64,000 nucleotides of DNA, taken from NCBI GenBank assembly GCA_016722045.1, contig JADKGY010000001.1, positions 434,001 to 498,000 on the forward strand, read 5' to 3'. Of this stretch, positions 56,646-64,000 are shown one piece after another (position 1 is the stretch's first letter; each line of letters opens with the position of its first letter). The position numbers and the translations under genes were made by a program. Source of the stretch: Candidatus Opimibacter skivensis. GTDB lineage: Bacteria; Bacteroidota; Bacteroidia; Chitinophagales; Saprospiraceae. Under the pieces are notes generated by a model, which saw nothing but the letters and a program-made list of their open reading frames with translations, did no database searches and was not told the origin of the DNA.

Positions 56646-57170
56646 ATGCTTCTATTGCTGTTCCTGCTCTCATCTTTTATCGGGTTCAGTCAACATGAAT
56701 GGACATGGAGCACCCATCCTGAAGCTCATTTTAAAATACTGGCTCCCTTCGACCTTTCATTGTCTACGAAAGAATTGCCTACCTCAGGTGATCCTATTAT
56801 ATACCATCAGTACAATGGTGGTTCTGTTTCTGATTCTGCTGTCTCTATCGCCCTGGTGATTGATCATTATCAGTTACCAATGACATTAGATTCGGCAGAT
56901 TATCTTTACCATCGGGAGATTTTTGAAAATGCGATTGACCAATTACTCACCTCGGTGAAAGGTGAATTGATCTATGTGGATTATAACAGCGAATGGGACC
57001 GGGATATATGCATATGGAAAGCAGGCTATCTCAATGGCAAAGGCGTGATCCGTGGTCATTTAATTATAACCGGTGATCAGTATTATGGCCTTCAGGCATT
57101 TGGCCTCATAAAAAATAATCCAGATGAATCAATGAATAAATTTCTGGACTCTTTCAAAAAAATAAACTGA
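56646..57170 (+). CDS. Small secreted hypothetical protein
   Basis: 174 residues with a signal peptide (MLLLLFLLSSFIGFSQ). Alternating strands and helices (WTWSTHPEAHFKILAPFDLSL, ...HREIFENAIDQLLTSVKGELIY) suggest a small alpha/beta domain in the periplasm; I do not recognise the family. It is divergent from the WG gene and 7 bp before the START-domain gene, so the two are probably one unit. Confidence 0.78.
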   Translation: MLLLLFLLSSFIGFSQHEWTWSTHPEAHFKILAPFDLSLSTKELPTSGDPIIYHQYNGGSVSDSAVSIALVIDHYQLPMTLDSADYLYHREIFENAIDQLLTSVKGELIYVDYNSEWDRDICIWKAGYLNGKGVIRGHLIITGDQYYGLQAFGLIKNNPDESMNKFLDSFKKIN

Positions 57171-57177
57171 ACATGAC

Positions 57178-57798
57178 ATGAAACCGACTCTCATTTTATT
57201 TTTCAGTATTGTTTGTTTTGTTACATTATTAAAGGCTAGCCCAAAGAATGATTGGGTATTGGAGATTGAAAAAGAGGGTGTCAGGGTGTATACACAGCTA
57301 GATGAATCCTCACCTTACAAGCAAATCAAAGTCACTACGACTATTAACGCATCGATGGATAAAGTCATGGAGATCCTGATGGCCTTCAGTAATTACAAAC
57401 GCTGGATGTATCATGTCTCTGACAGTTACCTTGTCAATCAACCTGAAGCTGAAACATACTATGTTTTTATTTTGGAAGATGCTGACTGGCCTATGCAAAA
57501 CAGGTATCAGGTATCAAGGCTGGAACGTCAGCGTTCCTCCACTGAATCTTCTTTGCATTTCAGATCCGTACCTAACTACATTGAAAAAAGGACAGATGCG
57601 ATTCAGATAAAGCAATCAGAAGGATATTGGGAAGTCCATGATCGCCCCAATCATCAATGTACGCTTGAATATGTCATCATCCAGAATCCCGGAGGCTATG
57701 TACCCCCTTGGCTATCAAATTTCCATGCTGTTGAAACGCCATTCAATAGTGTAGTCAAGTTAAAAGAGATGGCAGAGAAAGATAACATCCGGCCATAG
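57178..57798 (+). CDS. START-domain (lipid-binding fold) secreted protein
   Basis: 206 residues with a signal peptide (ILFFSIVCFVTLLKAS). The mature part is a START domain: DWVLEIEKEGVRVYTQ, a helix MDKVMEILMAFSNYKRWMYHV, VFILEDADWPMQNRYQ and the C-terminal helix. START domains bind lipids or hydrophobic ligands. Similar bacterial periplasmic members exist but their ligand is unknown. Confidence 0.86.
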   Translation: MKPTLILFFSIVCFVTLLKASPKNDWVLEIEKEGVRVYTQLDESSPYKQIKVTTTINASMDKVMEILMAFSNYKRWMYHVSDSYLVNQPEAETYYVFILEDADWPMQNRYQVSRLERQRSSTESSLHFRSVPNYIEKRTDAIQIKQSEGYWEVHDRPNHQCTLEYVIIQNPGGYVPPWLSNFHAVETPFNSVVKLKEMAEKDNIRP

Positions 57799-57877
57799 GT
57801 GAATTTATACTATTCATCATTCTCCATCATACCTTCCAATATTATTCATTTTCAACGCTTATTTATCTAAGTGAAAT

Positions 57878-57897
57878 CGCAACACATTTTTGTTGCG
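57878..57897. terminator. Hairpin in the gap after the START gene
   Basis: CGCAACA (57878-57884) and TGTTGCG (57891-57897) form a perfect 7-bp stem with a 6-nt CATTTT loop. No T-run follows, so it is a weak terminator candidate. Confidence 0.45.
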
Positions 57898-58050
57898 TTG
57901 ATGATAAAGTAAAGCCGGCCTCCTGACAATTTATATAGAATTTACACCTGATCGACATCGAAACTCGCCTTTTCGTCGTATTAGTGGTAACATTTCTCCT
58001 GTTCGAGACATTATATTAGTAACAGGACAGGATATTTTAAACTAACGATC

Positions 58051-58311
58051 ATGATTCAATCACATCTATACACAAACAAAAAGGAAACGGGCCTATTTGC
58101 TGAATCTGGAGAATCCGTTAAGCCGTTTTGTCTGCTTAATCAGGGAACCTGGCTTGGAGAGTTGAATCGCAAGGAAGGTTGGATTCATGTGATTGGCATC
58201 ATGGGTGATGGATGGGTTAGAGTCGAAGATGTTGAGACGAGATCTCCTTTCAATCTTCATGTACAGTGGACACCTGGAAAACCCATTGAATATGTGAGTA
58301 CGGCGGCATGA
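58051..58311 (+). CDS. Small SH3-like protein
   Basis: 86 residues without signal peptide. The core GLFAESGESVKPFC, LLNQGTWLGELNRKEGWIHVIG and GDGWVRVEDVE follows the bacterial SH3 pattern (variable loop, then W-x-x-V then G-W-V). A single SH3 domain in the cytoplasm is odd, since bacterial SH3 domains are usually exported. It is alone, in a region rich in repeats. Function unknown. Confidence 0.65.
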   Translation: MIQSHLYTNKKETGLFAESGESVKPFCLLNQGTWLGELNRKEGWIHVIGIMGDGWVRVEDVETRSPFNLHVQWTPGKPIEYVSTAA

Positions 58312-58321
58312 TACGGTCTTT

Positions 58322-58453
58322 GCCCCTAAATCCCCTGAAGGTGACTTTTATTTTCTTAATTAAACAATTGCATAAGATAAACAGTATTTGGAATGTAGAA
58401 ATTAGTCAATAGCTGATGAAAACTATAAGTCCCTTTAGGTGATTTATAAGCCC
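58322..58453. repeat. Inverted pair of the 'cccctaaatcccct' repeat
   Basis: 58322-58347 (GCCCCTAAATCCCCTGAAGG then TGACTT) and 58427-58453 (AAGTCCCTTTAGGTGATTTA then TAAGCCC) are imperfect inverted copies about 80 bp apart. A third copy lies at 28994-29019. The arrangement could fold into a long hairpin. It fills the gap before the converging lipoprotein gene. Confidence 0.6.
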
Positions 58454-58457
58454 AAAG

Positions 58458-59351
58458 TTATTTCAAATGTAGTTCATCACGCAATACTGAATCCTGAGGC
58501 TGATTGTGCAGCCAGTAATCCGAGATGATTGTATTTGAAATCCTTGCTGTGGTCACTTCATTGTTTCCGCTTGTTTCTTTCCAGCCGATAATTTTATAGG
58601 GAAATGATTTTTGGAAATTGATATCAATAGCTCTCTTTATTTCAGGATATTGAATGGAATATGTGTACTCTGCGCTATCAGATTTTATAGATGCTACAGC
58701 ATCATAGGCTTTGATAGGCTGTAGAGATAAATGAGAATACATCACTGAAGGAATCATTGTTACATTTCCGATTGGTAGCGTATTTGGCGCTACCCTGATC
58801 TTCGTCCATATTTCATCTTCGAGCCATGTGCTGACTAAAGAAAAAGATTTATCGTCCTCAGATTCTTCATAGGACATTTGTTTGACCTCATATCTGTTTC
58901 CTTTCCAATTCAATTGCGTGTATGATTGTCCATCCCAATCCTGACAGCTTGTCGAAAGCTTAAATGAACGAGCATGTTCATTATAATCCAGTGGTGTAAA
59001 TACGGAGCTCATCATTGAGTACTTATTTAATCCAGTTACGAACTCCTTATTTGTATTCAACTTCAAAACTTTGACAGCATCACCTGAATTTCGTTTAGGA
59101 TCATCAAGTCTGACTTGTTTGGTATTGCTCATTTCTTCTGTTGCGAAAACCAGTACTACACTACCTTCATGTTGAACATTATATCGCGACTGATCTAAGG
59201 TATAGCTTGATAATTCACCCTTTCCCTGTTCCCAATATGCTGCAAATATTTTTTGATCAATCTCGGGAATGTTCGACGATGGCTTTGAACATGAAACAAC
59301 TATGCCTACCAGATATCCGAGTAATAAAAATCTTGAAAATGCCACGATCAT
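58458..59351 (-). CDS. Hypothetical lipoprotein
   Basis: 297 residues from ATG 59351 (MIVAFSRFLLLGYLVGIVVSC, a lipoprotein signal); the upstream start at 59417 would add 22 non-signal residues. The remainder is beta-rich (VQHEGSVVLVFATEEM, YTYSIQYPEIKRAIDINF) with no recognised domain. Likely anchored to the outer membrane; the function is not visible. Confidence 0.8.
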   Translation of the reverse strand: MIVAFSRFLLLGYLVGIVVSCSKPSSNIPEIDQKIFAAYWEQGKGELSSYTLDQSRYNVQHEGSVVLVFATEEMSNTKQVRLDDPKRNSGDAVKVLKLNTNKEFVTGLNKYSMMSSVFTPLDYNEHARSFKLSTSCQDWDGQSYTQLNWKGNRYEVKQMSYEESEDDKSFSLVSTWLEDEIWTKIRVAPNTLPIGNVTMIPSVMYSHLSLQPIKAYDAVASIKSDSAEYTYSIQYPEIKRAIDINFQKSFPYKIIGWKETSGNNEVTTARISNTIISDYWLHNQPQDSVLRDELHLK

Positions 59352-59374
59352 AAATATAGAATTAAGCAATAAGC

Positions 59375-59788
59375 TCAGCGCAATTTCTTTCGGATCACCA
59401 GTTTCAATCCGGACCAATCATCAGAAACAGCACAAACTTTAATATCAACGAATCCTAATGGAAAACATGTCTCCCGTACGAGGTCTTCTGTGATTTCGGT
59501 GGGTAAGCCGGAAGACTTTTTATAATAAGAGACCCAGACCATACCATTGCTTGTAATTTCCGATCTCAGTGCCGAAAGTTGGTTTTCCAGGTCTGCTAAT
59601 TTATTTGTGAAGAGGTGTACAAAATCCCATGGCGCAGGAATCCCGGTTGAAATGATTGAACTATCTTTTCCCAGCCAGGCCTTGTATTCTTTAGGAGGTG
59701 AAACAGCAATCGCTTTCATACCCGGCTTCAATCCCAATTTTTGTGAAAGTGGTTTTCCAGAATAACCGAAGATGATGGGATCTTTCAT
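59375..59788 (-). CDS. DUF3052-like protein
   Basis: 137 residues from ATG 59788 (an upstream GTG at 59803 is less likely). The start FGYSGKPLSQKLGLKPGMKAIAVSPP and WVSYYKKSSGLPTEITEDLV match the DUF3052 pattern of small cytoplasmic proteins. No catalytic residues known. Downstream is the lipoprotein gene with a 23-bp gap. Confidence 0.75.
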   Translation of the reverse strand: MKDPIIFGYSGKPLSQKLGLKPGMKAIAVSPPKEYKAWLGKDSSIISTGIPAPWDFVHLFTNKLADLENQLSALRSEITSNGMVWVSYYKKSSGLPTEITEDLVRETCFPLGFVDIKVCAVSDDWSGLKLVIRKKLR

Positions 59789-59819
59789 TGAGGGTATATG
59801 CACTCAAGAGAAATCGAAA

Positions 59820-60260
59820 TTATTTCTTTTGACTTTCTTTCCAGGCTTCCCAGCCGCCTTTCATGACATTGACATCTGTAAAACCATTTTGACGCATGAA
59901 AATCCCCGTCCTTTTGGTCTGAGCATCTGCTTTACTGTACAGATAGTATTTTTTACTCTTATCGAGTGCCAGGATATTGTTTTTGAATTGAGGATCGAAG
60001 AAATTGACATTAATCGCACCATCGATATGCCCCTGTTCAAATTCAACCGGAAACCGCAGATCAACAATCACGGAATTATTCTTTTTCATTTCAGTTCCGA
60101 AAGTAGTGGGCTCAAGCGTAGTTGGCCCATTTTCAACCGTACTCTCAGGTTGGGCACCTTCTTCAGCCTTGGAGGCCTCTGAAGATTTCTTGCAGGACAT
60201 GCCTGCACCAAGCAGCAGGAGTAAGGCAAAAAGCGGAATAATTGACTTTGCAAATTTCAT
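59820..60260 (-). CDS. Rhodanese-domain lipoprotein lacking the catalytic Cys
   Basis: 146 residues. Signal MKFAKSIIPLFALLLLLGAGMSC has a lipobox with Cys23. The rhodanese fold is intact: NNSVIVDLRFPVEFEQGHIDGAINV, then GFTDVNVMKGGWEAW. The active-site loop, normally 'C-x-x-G-x-R/T', reads YSKADAQT with Ser109 at the Cys position. Sulfur transfer is therefore unlikely; a regulatory or binding role is inferred. Confidence 0.88.
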   Translation of the reverse strand: MKFAKSIIPLFALLLLLGAGMSCKKSSEASKAEEGAQPESTVENGPTTLEPTTFGTEMKKNNSVIVDLRFPVEFEQGHIDGAINVNFFDPQFKNNILALDKSKKYYLYSKADAQTKRTGIFMRQNGFTDVNVMKGGWEAWKESQKK

Positions 60261-60314
60261 ATTGTAACAATTTATTATCTATCGAGGCCCGAAATTATTA
60301 TTTTTCCGTCATAG

Positions 60315-61379
60315 ATGGATTTTAATCAGCTTGATATACGAGGATTTCTGATCGGAGCGCTTCCCGGGCGCTTCAATCAATTAAGTCCTTCAGAGTTCGA
60401 ATCCTTCATTGAATATCTGTTTAAAGTTGATGGATATGAAGTCGAACCGATATCCAGGAAGAGCGATCTGACTGCCAATCTTATCGCCAAAAAAGAAGAC
60501 ACCACACTGGTGATCAGGGTGATGCGATACATGCCTGAACAAATACTCGGCGAATTGGAGGTGCAACAGGCGATCGCAGCAAAGGACTTTTACGAGACGG
60601 ATCAATCCTGGATCATTACCACTTCCGGCTTTTCTAAAGAGGCCAGAGTGCTGGCCGAAAATGCTGAAATTGAATTGTGGGATTGGGAAACCCTTAACAC
60701 TGCATTAAGTGATTTATTTTTTGAAGGCAGGAATTATCTTGAATTTTCGGATGCCCCGATACCCCCATCCATTGATACTAATTTTGAACCTGCCCTAACG
60801 TTGAAAGCGAAATGGGAAGCCCAGGAAGGCGTGGAAGGAAAATGGTATAACCTCATGCTGACCATATCCAATCCAACTGAAGAGAATCTCTACATCCATC
60901 TTGATCTTCCTGTCCTGATCGACAAACAAAAAACACAGATCAGTGCGGACAAGTGGGCTGATGAGGAATTTGTGGCAGGTATGATTTACGCCGGAGCATC
61001 AGTACGGACAAACGCCTTGTTTAAAACATCCAAAGTCGGTGAGCGACCTCCCGCAGGTAAAATAGTAGTGACCTGTCATGAACGTGTGCCTCAGAGAACA
61101 TACCATCTGATGGCAAAATTAAAAGGTGAAGCCTGTTATTTTGTGACGTATTGCTATTCTAGACGAAGTCAGGAATATGAATTGATGACCAGATTTCGTG
61201 ATCAGGTTCTTTCTCATTCTATTATTGGAAAGGTTAGTATTGATATATATTATTTATCCTCTCCATTTCTGGTGCAATGGGCATCCAGAATAAAAATCAT
61301 TGACCTTGTGCTCAGAAAACTCACTTCTCTAGCAGTTGCCGGTGTAACGAAATACTATTTAAATAAAACAAGGTTTTGA
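60315..61379 (+). CDS. Degenerate Mrr-type restriction-nuclease domain fused to a CFI-box-like C-terminus
   Basis: 354 residues. Residues ~20-130 follow the Mrr/RecB-type pattern: FNQLSPSEFESFIEYLFKVDGYEVEP, SDLTANLIAKKEDTTLVIRVMRY, and then the helix and strand ending ITTSGFSKEARVLAE. Three catalytic positions are lost: the core Asp is Asn55, and the QxK is Arg68-x-Met70. Residues ~160-265 are a beta-sandwich-like region (NLMLTISNPTEENLYIHLDL). The end CYFVTYCY ... LMTRFRDQVL ... GKVSIDIYYLSSPFLVQW resembles the CFI-box-CTERM pattern (C-F-x-x-T...Y, L-x-x-FRDxVL, YYxxSP). Likely a non-catalytic DNA- or membrane-related protein. Confidence 0.8.
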   Translation: MDFNQLDIRGFLIGALPGRFNQLSPSEFESFIEYLFKVDGYEVEPISRKSDLTANLIAKKEDTTLVIRVMRYMPEQILGELEVQQAIAAKDFYETDQSWIITTSGFSKEARVLAENAEIELWDWETLNTALSDLFFEGRNYLEFSDAPIPPSIDTNFEPALTLKAKWEAQEGVEGKWYNLMLTISNPTEENLYIHLDLPVLIDKQKTQISADKWADEEFVAGMIYAGASVRTNALFKTSKVGERPPAGKIVVTCHERVPQRTYHLMAKLKGEACYFVTYCYSRRSQEYELMTRFRDQVLSHSIIGKVSIDIYYLSSPFLVQWASRIKIIDLVLRKLTSLAVAGVTKYYLNKTRF

Positions 61380-61456
61380 TAAGAATGAAAAAAAGCATTT
61401 CATTTTTATTGCTTCAAAAAATATTACCAGTCAAATGCGCAATCAAATAAATTAAA

Positions 61457-62875
61457 TTGAAACTACTATTAACCACAAACTTCCTCACCCGATGGTTGTT
61501 CGATGTTCGACTCTGGATTATTGTATTATTCATCATACGGCTTGAGAACATCAATCTTCCGCCATTGGATGAACACGAATGGAGGCAAACAAGCACTTTG
61601 GGCGTGGCGCGGGATTATGTCGAAGTAAATCCAAAATTTTTCGAGCCACGAACGATTATTTGTGATAGCCGTGAAGGAATATTGGCACAGGAGTTTCCAC
61701 TATTTAATTATTCTATTGCTATACTTTGGAAAATATTTGGACACCAGAACTGGTGTTTCCGACTTTTCAATTTGTTGATTGCAAGCATCGGTCTTTTATA
61801 TTTTTCAAAAATTGCACTCCGCTTTGTAGGTGAAAAAGGATCCTTGTTTGCGACAGTGATTTTTGGCGCATCAGTTGCGTTTATGTATGCGAGGAAAGGA
61901 ATGCCGGATGTATTTGCTGTTTCACTTGTCATCATCGGAGTAGAATATGGCTGGAGGTATTTGGAAGAAAAAAAATCTTTGCAATTACTGTTATACATAC
62001 TTTTTTCAGCATTAGGTATGCTTTGCAAAATGCCCGCTGCCTGCGTGATGGGCATTATGGCAGCACCGCTTTTTGCAATCAAAGCAGACAGGAAGCAAAA
62101 GCTTAATCTATTGGGAGGTTCCATCATAGCTGTTTGTGCCATGGGAGCGTGGTATTTTGTATGGGCGCCATGGGCTGAAAGAGAATATGGGTTTCCACTT
62201 TTTTTTGCGACTAGTATCACCGAAGGTCTCAGCCAGCTAATAGCGATGAAGAATGATACAATCTCCAGGTTTTACCCAATCGCTCTTACGAGTAGAATTG
62301 CCTTTGTGTTTTGTATGATCGGACTGCTATGGATGTTTTGGAAAAAAAACAGGCCACTTGCATTTGCATTTGCAGCATCCACTGCACTGTTGTTCGGTCT
62401 CATGTTGAAGGCCGGAGGCACGTTTTCAGGGCACGTTTATTATATTATTCCTTATGTACCCATGATGGCTTTGCTTGCAGGCTATGGATTGAGTGAAGCC
62501 ATAAAAAACAAGTGGTTACAAATAACGCTCTTACTTTTGATTACCATTGAAGCTGTTGTACAACACAAATCTGATTTCTTTATACCCTATGAAGATCTGA
62601 AGTTTTTGAAACTGGAAAAAATTGCTGATCAATATGTGCCAAAAGATTCAAGGATACTGGTCAACAATCGTGAAGGCTCACCCGTGATGATGTATTTCGC
62701 GCATCGGCGTGGCTGGACAGTCACAGATCGAATGAAAGACTCCTCCTGGGTCGCCGGTGAATCAACTGTAGGCTTGCAATATATTATCATCGAACGATCA
62801 CGCTGGCATGATACGTTGTCATTTCCCATGCTCTATCAAGACAATGATTTCCAGGTTTATAAAACAATGAAATAA
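61457..62875 (+). CDS. ArnT/GT39-like integral membrane glycosyltransferase
   Basis: 472 residues with about ten membrane helices. TTG start at 61457; the nearest in-frame ATG upstream (61385) is cut by a stop at 61448-61450, and downstream Met residues are too far in. After the first helix DEHEWRQTSTLGVARDYV resembles the acidic motif (DExxxR) that binds the lipid sugar donor in the C-type glycosyltransferases ArnT and protein O-mannosyltransferases. It likely transfers a sugar from a polyprenyl carrier to lipid or protein. The acceptor is unknown. Confidence 0.82.
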   Translation: MKLLLTTNFLTRWLFDVRLWIIVLFIIRLENINLPPLDEHEWRQTSTLGVARDYVEVNPKFFEPRTIICDSREGILAQEFPLFNYSIAILWKIFGHQNWCFRLFNLLIASIGLLYFSKIALRFVGEKGSLFATVIFGASVAFMYARKGMPDVFAVSLVIIGVEYGWRYLEEKKSLQLLLYILFSALGMLCKMPAACVMGIMAAPLFAIKADRKQKLNLLGGSIIAVCAMGAWYFVWAPWAEREYGFPLFFATSITEGLSQLIAMKNDTISRFYPIALTSRIAFVFCMIGLLWMFWKKNRPLAFAFAASTALLFGLMLKAGGTFSGHVYYIIPYVPMMALLAGYGLSEAIKNKWLQITLLLLITIEAVVQHKSDFFIPYEDLKFLKLEKIADQYVPKDSRILVNNREGSPVMMYFAHRRGWTVTDRMKDSSWVAGESTVGLQYIIIERSRWHDTLSFPMLYQDNDFQVYKTMK

Positions 62876-62881
62876 TATCTT

Positions 62882-63307
62882 ATGAACAACTCAGTCTACC
62901 CCTTTCATCTGGCAATACCTGTTGATAATCTCGCGATTGCCAGGCAATTTTATCACGATGTGATGAAATGTAAAGAAGGAAGAACATCTGAACTATGGAC
63001 TGATTACGATCTTTATGGGCATCAGTTAGTCATACATTATCAACCAAAAAGTGAACTCCGTGAGCATAGTAATCCCGTAGATGGCCATGATGTGCCGATT
63101 CCACACTTTGGTGTGGTCCTTCCATGGAAAGAATGGGAAGATCTTGCTCAGCGATTAAAAGATTCAGGAATTCAATTTATAATTGAACCATACATCCGTT
63201 TTAAGGGATTAGTTGGCGAACAGGCCACAATGTTTTTCAAAGATCCGTGCGGCAATGCATTGGAATTCAAAGCATTCAAGGATATTAACCAATTGTTTGC
63301 CAGGTGA
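62882..63307 (+). CDS. VOC (glyoxalase/bleomycin-resistance fold) family protein
   Basis: 141 residues. Starts FHLAIPVDNLAIARQFYHDVM with the first His metal ligand, and ends DPCGNALEFKAFKD with the Glu ligand; the middle has IPHFGVVLPW. A metal-dependent dioxygenase or lyase-like fold; the reaction is unknown. Six bases separate it from the upstream GT39-like stop, so they may be co-transcribed. Confidence 0.9.
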   Translation: MNNSVYPFHLAIPVDNLAIARQFYHDVMKCKEGRTSELWTDYDLYGHQLVIHYQPKSELREHSNPVDGHDVPIPHFGVVLPWKEWEDLAQRLKDSGIQFIIEPYIRFKGLVGEQATMFFKDPCGNALEFKAFKDINQLFAR

Positions 63308-63383
63308 TGATACAGTAGGTTCGCTTTAAGGTGTTACTTTTGAGCTCTTATTAAACTTATCTAAGCCTTTCTCTACTGATCAC

Positions 63384-64000
63384 ATGCGTCGAATCGTCCT
63401 TCTGTATATACTTTCAGTAGCTTCATTTCAATTGGTCAGGTCACAGGTCACTTCGCATATTGAATTTCAGCGACAACCGGAAAAAGAGCTTCAGGTTATT
63501 CAGGTTAGTTGGTCAGATGCTGATAAAAAAAACTGGGACTTGACGAATGATGACAGGCTTGAGATCATGGGTGTGAAAACTAATATTCTTTCAACTTCTC
63601 TACCCTTAACGAAAGATCGGATTCCTACTTTTCAGTTTTCAATCAATCAACAATGTGACATCGAATTATTGTTGAACATTGATGAAATATCGCCGTCTGA
63701 AAAGATATTTCTTAAGGACTATGCGACGGATGAAATTATTTTTGAAGTTCCTCATTTAAATCATCATCAGTTCCTTACGCCTGCTTTTGATCCGCGTTCA
63801 ACATATCTCGTCTGGTCCGGAGATAATAATCAACGACATGAAAGTAAATTTTCTATTGATAACATATATGTACACAAACCTGAAGAGGGCAGGGACAGAG
63901 GCATTGGTTTTGGAACATCTCTAAGTTGTTTTCCGAACGCAGCCTGTAAACAAGATTCCATTCTTCAATTAATATCCAATACCACTGTTCGTATCAGAAT
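63384..64000 (+). CDS. Secreted trypsin-like (S1-type) serine protease, 3' end outside window
   Basis: An ATG at 63384 opens a frame that runs without a stop to the right edge (over 200 residues). A signal peptide (MRRIVLLYILSVASFQLVRSQ) is followed by a beta-rich pro-region. The last stretch GTSLSCFPNAACKQDSILQL then ISNTTVRIR resembles the start of the trypsin-like domain of T9SS proteases related to lysyl endopeptidase, where 'C.PNAAC' precedes the catalytic core. The His-Asp-Ser residues lie beyond the edge, so the class is inferred. Confidence 0.6.
   Translation, partial: MRRIVLLYILSVASFQLVRSQVTSHIEFQRQPEKELQVIQVSWSDADKKNWDLTNDDRLEIMGVKTNILSTSLPLTKDRIPTFQFSINQQCDIELLLNIDEISPSEKIFLKDYATDEIIFEVPHLNHHQFLTPAFDPRSTYLVWSGDNNQRHESKFSIDNIYVHKPEEGRDRGIGFGTSLSCFPNAACKQDSILQLISNTTVRIR

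Noticed and set aside
60315..61379. Active restriction-modification system because of the Mrr domain
   Set aside because: Catalytic residues are missing and no methyltransferase is nearby.

Overview
The window comes from a chromosome of a Bacteroidota bacterium, most likely the Saprospiria/Chitinophagia side (inference). The support is: type IX secretion (T9SS) C-terminal sorting domains on several secreted proteins; TAnnTTTG-type -7 promoter boxes; S46, M49-like and M1 peptidases; a Bacteroidota-only family often misnamed 'ABC transporter ATPase'; and a moderately AT-rich composition. No phage, integrase, IS element, CRISPR array or rRNA was seen. The content is mostly chromosomal housekeeping plus secreted enzymes.

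Layout. 0-8 kb: the 3' part of a large Asp-box (BNR/VPS10-like) secreted protein, a patatin-like lipase, a PyrR-like phosphoribosyltransferase, a membrane Fe-S protein paired with a CCG-domain protein (HdrC/HdrB-like), and two small conserved proteins. 8-16 kb: a TPR lipoprotein, an unknown helical protein, a T9SS protein with a dockerin-like module, and a LytTR/LytS two-component pair; the gaps here hold several palindromic repeats. 16-24 kb: folE-fabD-YqgE, an ABC-F ATPase, polyphosphate kinase and tpiA. 24-29 kb: a giant T9SS protein with a SprB-like repeat, then four tRNAs (Val, Pro, Thr, Pro). 29-34 kb: an S46 dipeptidyl peptidase, a YwaF-like membrane protein, coaD and pruA, then an abnormal homopolymer-rich block. 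34-40 kb: rhomboid, rlmH, an alpha-amylase lipoprotein, an RluA-type pseudouridine synthase and a RibF protein fused to a family 2 glycosyltransferase. 40-50 kb: an unknown secreted protein, an esterase, an M49-like peptidase, an M1 aminopeptidase, rplU-rpmA, an aspartyl protease with PDZ, an amino acid permease and a DUF937 protein. 50-64 kb: a Dna2-like nuclease-helicase, gamma-glutamyltransferase, a WG-repeat lipoprotein, several small secreted proteins, a rhodanese lipoprotein lacking its catalytic Cys, a degenerate Mrr-type protein with a CFI-box-like tail, a GT39-like membrane protein, a VOC protein and the start of a secreted trypsin-like protease.

Together the genes suggest a protein- and peptide-degrading heterotroph. 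Secreted M1, M49-like, S46 and gamma-glutamyl peptidases plus an amino acid permease and proline/glutamate catabolism (pruA) fit amino acid feeding. The most unusual items are the RibF-GT2 fusion, the Mrr/CFI-box-like protein with lost nuclease residues, the Dna2-like fusion, the dockerin-like plus T9SS protein, and a set of hairpin repeats in gene-end gaps. I did not find a clear new multi-gene system.
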